Origin: Symsagittifera roscoffensis
Lineage: Eukaryota > Xenacoelomorpha > Acoela > Convolutidae
NCBI RefSeq assembly: GCF_963678635.1
Contig: NC_087062.1
Coordinates: 67,443,415 to 67,507,414, forward strand
Direction of reading: 5' to 3'
Length of the DNA stretch: 64,000 bases
Shown piece by piece: positions 1-10,727 of this stretch; the first letter of the stretch is position 1; each line of letters opens with the position of its first letter. Under the pieces are notes generated by a model. That model saw only the letters and a list, made by a program, of their open reading frames with translations, was not told where the DNA came from and ran no database searches. A program made the position numbers and the translations under genes.

Positions 1-1
1 A

Positions 2-1273
2 TACAATTTCCGAGGGCAACTGCAGTGCAGGATGGGAGGGAAACGTGAAGGCCCCATCGAAACTTATCCCAAGTTCTGGAACCTGAACCCCCTGACGGCG
101 AGAGGACAAGAGATATTGAGGATTCCCGCGTGGAAGAAGAGCTTCGAGTTGGTGAAAAGGGAGATAGAGGCAATACTGGAGAAGGAAATCTTGCCAACAA
201 CCATTCCCGAGTTCCCAATGGTCAGGAGAATGACCCTGGGAATGAACAGTTCCCTGGTGGTCCCATCCCTGTTCGCGAGAGCAGCGGCGGAGAGGCAGCA
301 AAGGGAATTCACCGATGGCTGGGATCCCCTATTCATCGGCTACACTGCAGCGGTCTACTTTCACACCTGTGATATAAAAATAAAATTCTGGACGACTCAA
401 GCGAAGAAGATGAGAGGCTCATTGCCCCCGAAATTCGAGATACGAGAGATCTTGAGAAAACTTGAGCGGGCGGGTTTGGAGAACATGTTGCCGGTGTGGG
501 ACGATGGCAGGATGATTGTGGAAGAAAGACACATTGCACTAAAAGACGAAAAGAAGTTTGCCACGAGAAAATACCGGGCACCTTACGGACTGGAACATGT
601 GGAGATGAGACAGGAAGGGAAGGAGCTGGATGCAGAAGGCCCGTTGTATGTGGCTCTGACGGGATACAAGAAACCGGATCCAACGACACCGTCACCCCTG
701 TAGGTGGGCACCCCTGGAGATAAAAGAAGCGGCCCTGTAGAAGATCGGTTCAGGAGGATACTTGAGAGAAGGAGAGTCGAGTCAGGAGAAGAAAGCATGG
801 ATGAGACTCTCAGCGAGGCAGGAGAGGAGATGGAAGTGGGGAGCACGCCTGAACCAAAACCAGCAGAGGAGGAATTCACCACTCAAGAACTGTTGAAAGA
901 TCTGAGCGGAGAATATTAGGCAGACACTGCCACCCCACTTCTGACCTCATCTCCCCGCAAGAATCTAGAATTGCCACTGACGAGCGAGACTTCCAATATG
1001 GGAATGATACTCTTGAGTGCAGAAGAAAGGGAAAAGTATACCTTCTATGGAAACAATACCATGTTCCTAGGGACTCTAGATGAGAACGCTTGGCGAGAAT
1101 TCTTGAGAGAGTTTAGTCGAGAAGTGAATAGCGAGATCACACTAGACGATTTCAAAGAAGAACTGTGGGACACGGTGGTGAAGTTCGGAGAACCTGTCCT
1201 GATGGGGATAGGTCTGGAGGAAAAGGCAAGAGGAGAGCTGCTGAGCAAGATGGTCGAGTTGAGAAAGGCATAA
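2..1273 (+). pseudogene. frame X C-terminal part (retroelement accessory protein), broken
   Basis: A single reading frame runs from base 2 to 1273, interrupted only by TAG at 701-703 and TAG at 917-919, and ends at TAA 1271-1273. It matches the C-terminal third of frame X in the minus-strand element (10728-13853). The stops sit at different places in the two copies: the other copy reads through both of these positions but has its own TAA inside the segment. That pattern indicates a formerly intact frame that decayed independently in each copy. The tail is acidic and rich in E, D and K. I recognise no domain in this part, and no function can be assigned. Confidence 0.75.
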
Positions 1274-1533
1274 CTGAAGACCAAAGAAGACGAATGTAAA
1301 GACAGCTCTAGCCTGAAACAAAAAACTGTCATTAAAATTATTGAAAGTGTAAGGAGGGATAAGGTCGAAACTAGTAAAATAATTAAAATTACTTATATCC
1401 TTAAGGCTCGAGCAGGGGGAGGCAAGAGTTGGAAGGGTTGGATGGAGACAAAGAGGTCGAATCAGTCATGATAACGGCAACGCCCCCAAGTAAAGACGTG
1501 AAGTCTCGCTAGAGAAAGAGAGAGGTAGAAGAG

Positions 1534-4514
1534 TTGGGTAGTCCTTCGGCGGATGCAGTCTCGGAGAAAAACCTGATAGAGACGGCCCCCATGGTTCTGG
1601 CACGATGGAAGACAGCAGCCTGCAAGAGTAGCTACGAACCAAGGAAACTGCTCGAGGTAGAAAGAGAGATGGAAGTTCCCACCAACTCGACAACGGAAGA
1701 AGACTTCAAGCCTCAGAGGACAAAGATGAAACGAGGTTCGACGAGCAGGCAGACATGGGAAGTAGACGTTGGCAAAGAATGGGTCTCAAATGAACACCAG
1801 GCCACTGGGAAGCAAGTAACTAGCGATCTTCTTGAGAAGAATAAAACGAGGAACATCTCCCGGCCGTGGTGGGTGGCCCTGGAAACATTGAAGGAACTGG
1901 AAGACTGCCTAAGGAAATTCGACAGTAGAGTGTCACGCAAACGACGCTACTGGGCTACACAGCAGAAGACTGAGACTAACAAATTAATATTGGGGAGCCA
2001 TTTGAAGAGAACTTGGCAGAACTTGTTAAGGGATTATTTTGAAGAAGCGATGAGGACATCCTCGTCGGCGTCGCCGTTGATGACGAATCCCTTCGTTAGA
2101 ACAGCGGGTCAATTGATGTTCGCGTGGAGCCTGGCGGTAATAGAATTAGAAACGCTGACCTCGCACGACAAGTTGAAGTTGGTTCGAAAAAGTCTAGAAA
2201 TATATCAGACATTGATGCAACACGTTGCTAGGGATAACTCAGTCTTGAGCCTGGCAAGAAGGAGAGACGCTACTTGTTTCTTGAGGTGGATTATGTCGGT
2301 GATGACTGACAGCACCATCCTAGCATGTCAACAAAGAGCAATCGGGACTAAAGCAGTGGAAAGGAGAGTCTCAGCAGTCATCTTGAATGTATACTAGAGT
2401 ACTGGGATAGAAAAGGAGGATGGTTCCAGGCAGTCTCCAGAGAGCCACAGGAAGTTGGACGAGATACGGAGATTCTACAACAAGAAGTTTGAGGAGAAAC
2501 ACGACGTACACCGTAACTTGGCTTCGTCGGGGGAGTACTTGAAACCCAACAAAAAGGGAGAGTACCAGTATGTGTCTGGAGTAATGGGGATGGCGTACAA
2601 CCCTTTCCTGGACTCGGAAGCCGGAGGCGCTCACAGAAACTACGAGGTGGCGGAGCTACTAAAGTTTTGGACAGAGAAGATAGTGGAAATAGACACTGTA
2701 GAGAGAGAGAAAGACCGAGCTTGGGTTTGATTCTCGAGAAAACACCAGAGGTGATAAGTGTGCCGCGCTCAAGTAAAAGAGTCGAACTGAAGATGGGTAT
2801 TGGGAATGGCATGTTGGTCACGAATCTGGGAGTGGTGTGGAAATTGCTGAGGCCATCCTGGTGTCCACATCCCCATGCGAGCCTGATCGAGGAAGTCACG
2901 GAGCGAGTGAGATTAGCACCGGCGGAGGACAAAAATCTGGCGACATTGAGTATAGTGCATAGACTGATCCTGCCTCAGGCGAAGGATTCAAGCGAAGCGA
3001 CGAGTAAACTAGGGTCGGTGAAGAAAATGGAGCCGGCAGTTGTCTTGACGCGACGTGTGGAAATGGCGAGCACACCTGTGATGGACGGTCATGCATTAGG
3101 ATACATTCCTTCCAAAAAGAAGATCTAGTCACCTGGTTTAAAGACATCACCGAGAGGGAGAAGAGTGAAGTACAGCTAGTGGCTGAGTGTTACGCGAATA
3201 CCACAGTGAACATAGCAACAGCTCTGGGATTCTTCTCGAGAATGTGCAGTCTCCAGTCACTGGAGAGGCTAGAGTCAGAACACCAATTGGTGACCGCGTT
3301 GAGTGTGGAGTCATGGGCCGGGGTGTTGCAGGTAACCCAGAAACACATCAAGAGCTGGAAACTTGGTTTTGAAGCGGAAATGGGATTTCTCATGAGCAAA
3401 GCATATGGTCTGCCTCTAAATGCGAAGTCCTCAGTGGGGTCAGTGATGGCCAACCTATGCGGCAGCCACTATTCATTGCACATGGCGATGGTGGAGGTAT
3501 CCAGCCAAAGGGTATTGATAGACAAGGCCTTCTCAGTGCCCAAGTGTGTAAGATTGGCTCAGATGTCGCATCACTCACACAGGTTGTTGAGGAAAATCCG
3601 AGGGACAGAGCCGAGAGAACAAAGGGATGACTTGAGTGAAATCTGGGGGGAAGAGATTTTGGGCTTGGAAAGTGAAAACACAAGTGACCACGAGAGACAA
3701 AACGTGATAGGGAAACCTATGGGTGGAGCTCCAAACCTGGAGGAGAACGACGCGATACACGAGAAGATGATGGAACTTGAGCCTCTCCTAGAAGCCTCGG
3801 GAGAGCGCAACCTTAGGAGTTTTGACCTCACACATTGGGAATGTCCAGGCCACTGTCTGGCACAAACAGTGTGGTACCCGGATCACGCGAACCTCTGCCT
3901 GATCTGGGATGTGGAAGAAATTATGTCGTTAGGACTGCCCGATCATCAGCAGAAGGTGACCATCTTGGTGGCGAGCACGATGCTGGCTCTACGATGTTGA
4001 AGAAAATGTAACGAAGTATCGGGAATCGTAGACGCCAACGGCGGAGTCGATATACGCGATAGATTACAGCAGGAGACTTGAGTTGTTTGAGACTGCATGC
4101 AAGGTATTTGCCATACCAATGGAGGTCAGACACGTATGGAGCCGCTTAAGGTTCTTTCCTTGGTTTCGCGCGACGTTAACGTCCTGGTTATACATGGTAA
4201 CGACGGATCACATGAGGAAACATCAAAAGGAATTTCCACAGTTCCAGGCCGAGATAGGACCAGATGCCTTCAAGAGACCTCTGCTGACCCATCGAAATGC
4301 GATCACGACGGGGTGGAAAAGAGTGGGTAGAGTATCCAGGAACAACACTAGAGCGAGGGAGTCGATACTAGAGGAAGACCTGGCGAAGAACGTGAGCCTG
4401 AGTCTGCACAATTCCTTCTGTTTGAACCGGGAGTCGAGGGTGAAGAGTTTGCCCAACCAAGAAAACAGATTGCAGGAGCAAAGTGAATGGATGCGGTCCT
4501 ATGAAAGCCTATGA
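1534..4514 (+). pseudogene. frame Y (retroelement accessory protein), broken
   Basis: Fragments at 1534-2397, 2455-2730, 2667-3128, 3179-4000 and 4083-4514 match, in order, frame Y of the minus-strand element (7567-10639). Recognisable shared blocks are a Trp-rich stretch after about 110 codons (RPWWVALETL), a region near HECPG-like residues in the fourth fragment (DLTHWECPGHCLAQTVWYPD) and a basic C-terminus. The first two fragments share a frame and are separated by a TAG at 2395-2397. A shift occurs near a GA-rich run around 2700, and other shifts follow near 3128 and 4000. The protein would be about 1,000 residues if intact. I do not recognise a fold. It lies directly upstream of the 3' LTR, where env sits in retroviruses, but shows no signal peptide or membrane anchor. 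Confidence 0.7.
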
Positions 4515-5069
4515 AAGCCTGGGAAGAGATCGTAATTAGCTCCGATGACGAAGAGGCATTGTTGAAGCAGATCACGGTGTCAAATACGTCTGGGTCTGGT
4601 ACCTCGAAGGCGAAGAACGCGAGATGAGCAGGTGGCTCAATGGGGAATTCTGGAGTCTTGAGTCTTGAGAGGGAAGGAAAGGGGCTTGAGAGTGAACTTG
4701 GATGAAATCTAGGTTCACGAAAAAGAAATTTTAACAAATGAGATATTGTTATTAATATGTTATAGCTATTATATAAATCAAAATGCTGCATGACAATTTC
4801 CTGATGGAATAGGACAAAAGAAATTTTAAATTACTAGCTTAAAAAGCGAAAATTCAAAGGTGCAGATGTGTGCAGATTTTGATTGCTGTTTAGCGATAGT
4901 GTGAAAATTTTACATGCTTGTGAATTTTGGGGTGTAGATAAACTTAAGTCTGCTGCAAACTTCTGTAAAAGACCACTGGCATTGTATCTTGAGCAACACT
5001 CGGGTTTCTGGGGATTCACTGACAGACAGCAGCACGCGATGAGGACATCAATCTTGAGTCCGGGGAGTA
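4515..5069 (+). other. 3' untranslated stretch and polypurine-like tract of the older element
   Basis: No coding frame is supported here. The stretch corresponds to 7055-7566 of the younger element in reverse. Immediately before the LTR it ends with a short purine-rich run (CCGGGGAGTA at 5060-5069), also present in the other element next to its 3' LTR, which is where a polypurine tract is expected. Confidence 0.5.
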
Positions 5070-5954
5070 TGTGCCAGTCGGTCCTATCTGGAAGTTTGAC
5101 CTTGAGGAATACGAAACACGTGGTTTTGGAATGAAGTTTAACTTTTCAAAAACTCGAATGGAGCCTGTCATGCTCAGTTTTCTCGCAACAACTGAAAACA
5201 TTAAATATAAAATCAGAACAACCGATTTTACAATCGCGGGAAAGTTGTCAAATAAACACAGTGGGAAATTGCTCTTTGCAATTTCGGTCGTAGAAAACGA
5301 AAGTAGAGCTGTCCTATCTGATATAAGAGACAGAACAACCACAAGAGCAAATAAAAACTCAATTGAACCAGAGTGAACCTGCAATGGAGAGGTAGACAAC
5401 TGAAGTCTCCCAATGGTTCAGATCCAAAACTACCTTCTCAAGTAAAAACTCATTTCCTTTGCTTGGAACTCATTGTTAGAAAACTTCTCGAGTTATATTC
5501 AATTATATTCATGCTAGAATTATCTTAATTACTCTGTTTCTCAAGTGTGCTGCTATGTAAGTACCTAATTTAATTTTCCCTGTATTTCGTGATAAGTATG
5601 TTGAGGTAAGGCGAGTTTCAGGTTGATCCATCTGAAATGGATCAAAGTTCCACTGTCCAATAAAAAGTAACTTAACAGGTTGTTCCGATCCTGTTTTTAA
5701 CGGCGTTTGCGTATTTTGGGTATTTCGAGACCTAAGTATGGGAACGTTCTTATTTTCTAGAGTGTGGGGGGGTATTTTGGTAGTGATTTTAAGCTGTAAC
5801 GGATTCTAGTCTCATGTCGCAAGTGAACCGAATTGGCTCCGACCAATTTTGAGGTAGAAAAACACAAGAGATAGTGTCCCTGACTCTTGAGCCAATGGTT
5901 ATAGGGCCTATTTTTCTTAAGCCTCATATGTGACCGAAGTAGTCGACTGTTACA
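5070..5954 (+). repeat. 3' LTR of the older element
   Basis: The LTR starts TGTGCCAGTC at 5070 and ends CGACTGTTACA at 5954, so it has TG...CA termini. It is the inverted counterpart of the LTRs at 6159-7054 and 29001-29894. A candidate poly(A) signal AATAAA lies at 5659-5664. Its 3' terminal ~200 bp are repeated downstream in a tandem array (see 5757-6158 and 29895-30509). Confidence 0.85.
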
Positions 5955-6158
5955 AACACACGTGTTTTAGGTATTTTGAGACCTGAGTCAAGTCAAGTTT
6001 TTTATGACCATTAGGCAGTGCCTCTTGTGGTCATTTCAAATGTTTTTTCCTATCTCCGTTCGAATTCGTACATGTCAATTCCAATCGATTTCCAATGTTT
6101 GTCCAGTTTCCACTTGAGTTCGTCAATTTGGTTCTAAGTATGGGGACGTTCTTATTTT
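5757..6158 (+). repeat. first unit of a ~405-bp tandem array at the 3' end of the older LTR
   Basis: The unit runs from CTAGAGTG through the LTR end (TGTTACA at 5954) and 204 bp of further sequence up to CTTATTTT at 6158. The same unit recurs at 29899-30305 and partially at 30306-30509. Removing the younger element joins unit 1 directly to unit 2. The 5955-6158 segment and the 30102-30305 segment are nearly identical. Confidence 0.8.
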
Positions 6159-7054
6159 GTAACAGTCACCTACTTCGGTCACATATGAGGCTTAAGAAAA
6201 ATAGGCCCGATAACCATTGGCTCAAGAGTCAGGGACACTATCTCTTGTGTTTTTCTACCTCAAGAACGGTCGGAGCCAATTCGGTTCGCTTGCGACATGA
6301 GACTAGAACCCGTTACAGCTTAAAGGCCACTACCAAAATATCCCCCTACTCTAGAAAATAAAAACGTCCCCATACTTAGGTCTCGAGATACCCAAAATAC
6401 ACGAACGCCGTTAAAAACAGGGTCGGAACAATCCGTTAAGTTACTTTTTATTGGACAGTGGAACTTTGATCCATTTCAGATGGATCAACCTAAAACTCGC
6501 CTTATCTCAACATAACAATCATAAAACACACTCGAGAAAACTAAATTTGGAACTCACATGTCGACACACTCGAGAATAGGGAGTAATTAAATTGATGAGC
6601 AACTCGAGAATTAAATGCAATAACTTCAGAAGTTCAATACTAATCAGTTTTAATAAAGGAAATAAGTTTTGAATCTAGAATTGAAGTTTTTGTCTGAACC
6701 ACTGAGACACTCCAGCTGTCCACCTTTCCATTGAAGGTTCACTCCTGGTTCAGTTCGAATAATTGCACTCTTCTCTCGTGATTATCTCGCCTCCTATTTC
6801 AGGATAAGACGGCTCTACTCGTGTCTTATTTTGTATCTGGAAATTGCGAGTAGCAATTTCCTGCTGTTTTCTTAAGTACTTTCCCGCTATTGTTAATTTG
6901 GTTGTTCTGATTTTTCATTTTATGTTTTCAGTTGTCGCGAGAAAACTGAGCATGACAGGCTCCATTCGAAATTTTGAAAAATAAAACTTCACTCCAAAAT
7001 CACGTCTATTCGTGTCCCTCAAGGTCAAACTTCCAGATATGACCGACTGGCACA
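6159..7054 (-). repeat. 3' LTR of the giant element
   Basis: The LTR lies between TGTAACAGTC (6159) and GACTGGCACA (7054) and is about 896 bp. It is a direct repeat of 29001-29894 with about 98% identity in the stretch inspected. A poly(A) signal AATAAA on the minus strand is at 6447-6452. Confidence 0.9.
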
Positions 7055-7566
7055 TACTCCCCGGACTCAAGATCGATGTCCTCATCGCGTGCTGCCGTTT
7101 GTCAGTGAATTGCCAGAAAACCGAGTGTTACTCAAGATACAGTGCCAGTGGTCATTTACAGAAGTTTGCAGCAGACTTAAGTTTATCTACACCCCAAAAT
7201 TCACAACCATGTAAAATTTTCACAATATCGCTAAACAGCAATCAAAATCTGCACACACCTGCATCTATGAATTCTTGCTTTTTAAGCTAGTAATTTAAAA
7301 TTTCTTTTGTCCTATTCAATCAGGAAATTGTCATGCAGCTTTTTGATTTATATAATAGACATAGCATATTAATAACAATATCCCATTTGTTAAAATTTCT
7401 TTTTGGTGAACCCAGATTTCATCCGAGTTCACCCTCGAGCCCCCTCCCTCTCAAGACTCAAGACTCTAGAATTTCCTTTTGCGCCACCGACTCATCTCGC
7501 GTTCTTCGCCTTCGAGGTACCAGACCCAGACGTATTTGACACCGTGATCTGCTTCAACAATGCCTC
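7055..7566 (-). other. 3' untranslated region and polypurine-like tract of the giant element
   Basis: This lies between the end of frame Y and the 3' LTR. The last minus-strand bases before the LTR are purine-rich (CCGGGGAGTA). No coding frame is supported. Confidence 0.5.
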
Positions 7567-10500
7567 TTAGTCATCGGAGCTAATTACGATCTCTTCCCAG
7601 GCTTTCAGCTTTTCATAGGACCGCATCCATTCACTTTGCTCCTGCAATCTCTTTTCTTGGTTGGGCAAACTCTTCACTCTTGACTCCCGGTTCAAACAGA
7701 AGGAATTGTGCAGACTCAGGCTCACGTTCTTCGCCAGGTCTTCCTCTAGTATCGACTCCCTCGCTCTAGTGTTGTTCCTGGATACTCTACCCACTCTTTT
7801 CCAACCCGTCGTGATCGCATTTCGATGGGTCAGCAGAGGTCTCTTGAAGGCATCTGGTCCTATCTCGGCCTGGAACTGTCGAAATTCCTTTTGATGTTTC
7901 CTCATGTGATCCTTCGTTACCATGTATAACCAGGACGTTAACGTCGCGCGAAACCAAGGAAAGAACCTTAAGCGGCTCCATACGTGTCTGACCTCCATTG
8001 GTATGGCGAATACCTTGCATGCAGTCTCAAACAACTCAAGTCTCCTGCTGTAATCTATCGCGTATATCGACTCTGCCGTTGGCGTCTACGATTCCCGATA
8101 CTTCGTTACATTTTCTTCAACATCGTAGAGCCAGCATCGTGCTTGCCACCAAGATGGTCACCTTCTGCTGATGATCGGGCAGTCCTAACGACATAATTTC
8201 TTCCACATCCCAGATCAGGCAGAGGTTCGCGTGATCCGGGTACCACACTGTTTGTGCCAGACAGTGGCCCGGACATTCCCAATGTGTGAGGTCAAAACTC
8301 CTAAGGTTGCACTCTCCCGAGGCTTCTAGGAGAGGCTCAAGTTCCATCATCTTCTCGTGTATCGCGTCGTTCTCCTCCAGGTTTGGAGCACCACCCATAG
8401 GTTTCCCGATCACGTTTTGTCTCTCGTGGTCACTTGTGTTTTCACCCTCCAAACCCAGAAGTTCTTCACCCCAGATTTCATTCAAGTCGTCCCCCTGTTC
8501 TTTCGGCACTGTCACTCGGATCTTCCTCAACAGCTTGTGTGAATGATGCGACATCCGAGCCAGTCTTACGCATTTGGGCACTGAGAAGGCTTTGTCTATC
8601 AATACCCTTTGGCTGGATACTTCCACCATCGCCATGTGTAATGGATAGTGACTGCCACATAGGTTGGCCATCACTGACCCCACTAAGGACTTCGCATTTA
8701 GAGGCAGACCATAGGCTTCGCTCATGGGAATCCAATTTCCGCATCAAAACCAACCTTCCAGCTCTTGATGTGTTTCTGGGTTACCTGCAACACCCCGGCC
8801 CATGACGCCACACTCAACGCGGTCACCAAGTGGTGTTCTGACTCTAGCCTCTCCAGTGACTGCAGACTGCACACTCTCGAGAAGAATCCCAGAGCTGTTG
8901 CTATGTTCACTGTGGTATTTGCGTAACACTCAGCCACTATCTGTACTTCACTCTTCTCCCTCTCGGTGATGTCTTCAAACCAGGTGACTAGGTCTTCTTT
9001 CCGGAAAAACTGTATCCTGACGCATGATCCTCCATCGCAGGTGTGCTCGCCAATCCCACACGTCGAATCAAGACAACTGTCCGGCTCCATTTTCTTCACC
9101 GACCCTAGTCCACTCGTCACTTCACTTGACTCCTTCACCTGAGGCAGGATCAGTCTATGCACTATACTCAATGTCGCCAAATCTTCATCCTCTGTCGGTG
9201 CTAGTCTCACTCGCTCCGTGACTTCCTCGATCAGGCTCGCATGGGGATGTGGACACCAGGAGGGTCTCAGCAATTTTCACACCACTCCCAGATTCGTGGC
9301 CAACATGCCGTTCCCGTTACCCATCTTTAGTTCGACTCTTTTACTTGAGCGCGGCACACTTATTACTTCTGGTGTCTTCTCGAGAATCAAACCTAGGCTA
9401 GGTCTCTCTCTCTTTCTCTACAGTGTCTATCTCTCTTATCTTCTCTTACCAGAACTTCAGCAGCTCCGCCACTACGTAGTTTCTGTGGGAGCCTCCGGCT
9501 TCCGAGTCCAAGAAAGGGTTGTATGCCATCCCCATCACTCCAGACACATACTGGTACTCTCCCTTTTTGTTGGGTTTCAAGTACTCCCCCGACGAAGCCA
9601 AGTTACGGTGTACGTCGTGTTTCTCCTCGAACTTCTTGTTGTAGAATCTCCGTATCTCATCTAACTTCCTGTGGCTCTCTAGAGACTGCCTAGAACCATC
9701 CTCCTTTTCTATCCCAGTACTCTGGTACACGTTCAAGATGACTGCTGAGACTCTCCTTTCCACCGTCTTGCTTCCGATCGCTCTCTGGTGACATGCTAGG
9801 ATGGTACTATCAGTCATCATCGACATTATCCACCTCAAGAAACAGGTAGCATCTTTCATCCTTGCCAGACTCAAGCCTGAGTTATCCCTAGCAACGTGTT
9901 GCATCAGTACTCGATACACCTCTAGATTCTTGCCTCCCAATTTCAACTTATCGTACGAAGTCAGTGTCTCTAACTCTATTCCCACCAGGTTCCACGCTAA
10001 CATCAGTTGTCCTGCGGTTCTAATGAAGGGATTCGCCATCAACGGCGATGCCGATGAGGATGTTCTCATCGCTTCTTCAAAATGATCCCTCAACAAGTTC
10101 TGCCAAGTTCTCTTCAGTTGGCTCCCCAACTCCAATTTGTTGATATCAGCCTTCTTTAGGCAGTCTTCCAATTCCTGCAATGTCTCCAGGGCCACCCACC
10201 ACGGCCGGGAGGTGTTCGTCGTTTTATTCTTCTCAAGAGGATCGCTAGTCACTTGCTTCCCAGTGGCCTTGTGTTCATTTGAGACCCATTCTTTGCCGAC
10301 GTCCACTTCCCATGTCTGCCTGCTCGTCGAACCTCGTTTCATTTTTGTCCTCTGAGGCTTGAAGTCTTCTTCCGTTGTTGAGCTGGTGGGGATCTCCATC
10401 TCTCTTTCTACGTCGAGCAGTTTCCTTGGCTCGTAGCTACTCTTGTAGGCTGCTGTCTTCCATCGTGCCAGAACCATGGGGGCCGTCTCTCTCAAGTTTT

Positions 10501-10639
10501 TCTCCGAGACCGCATCCGCTGAAGGACTGCCCAATCCCTCCATGTCTCTCTTCCTCTTGCAAGACCTCACGTCTTTACTCGGGGGCGTTGTCGTTATCAT
10601 CACTGATTCGACTTCTTTTTCTCCATCCAACCCTTCCAA
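7567..10639 (-). pseudogene. frame Y, accessory protein of unknown function, broken
   Basis: Successive fragments 10639-9446, 9273-8722, 8725-8117 and 8034-7567 make up a protein of about 1,000 residues. The first fragment is 397 codons, begins in frame without an ATG, and has a basic, Ser/Thr-rich N-terminus followed by a helical region. The second contains a Cys cluster (CGIGEHTCDGGSC). The third has Cys and His residues around LTHWECPGHCLAQTVW. The fourth is basic. A frame change sits near a GA-repeat around 9420, and the plus-strand relative also changes frame there. The lack of an ATG suggests expression from a spliced RNA or by recoding. No homologous family is recognised. It occupies the env position but shows no membrane segment. 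Confidence 0.7.
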
Positions 10640-10727
10640 CTCTTGCCTCCCCCTGCTCGAGCCTTAAGGATATTAGTACTTTTAATTATATTACTAGTTT
10701 CGACCTTATCCCCCCTTACACTTTCAA

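Larger units (their letters stand above)
1..6158 (+). mobile_element. older giant Ty3/gypsy-like LTR element, 3' part (continues at 29895-30509)
   Basis: This is the 3' portion of a retroelement whose 5' end lies left of the window. It carries broken frames X and Y in the same order as the minus-strand element at 6159-29894, then an LTR starting at 5070. Its sequence stops at 6158 in a TTTT and resumes at 29895 with TTTT, because the younger element inserted here. Visual alignment of coding parts between the two copies gives roughly 85% identity, so they are relatives rather than one recent palindromic duplication. GC content is higher than in the host DNA to the right. Confidence 0.8.

Noticed and set aside
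7567-10639. Retroviral-type env gene in frame Y
   Set aside because: It is in the env position but has no signal peptide, furin-like site or membrane anchor that I can see.
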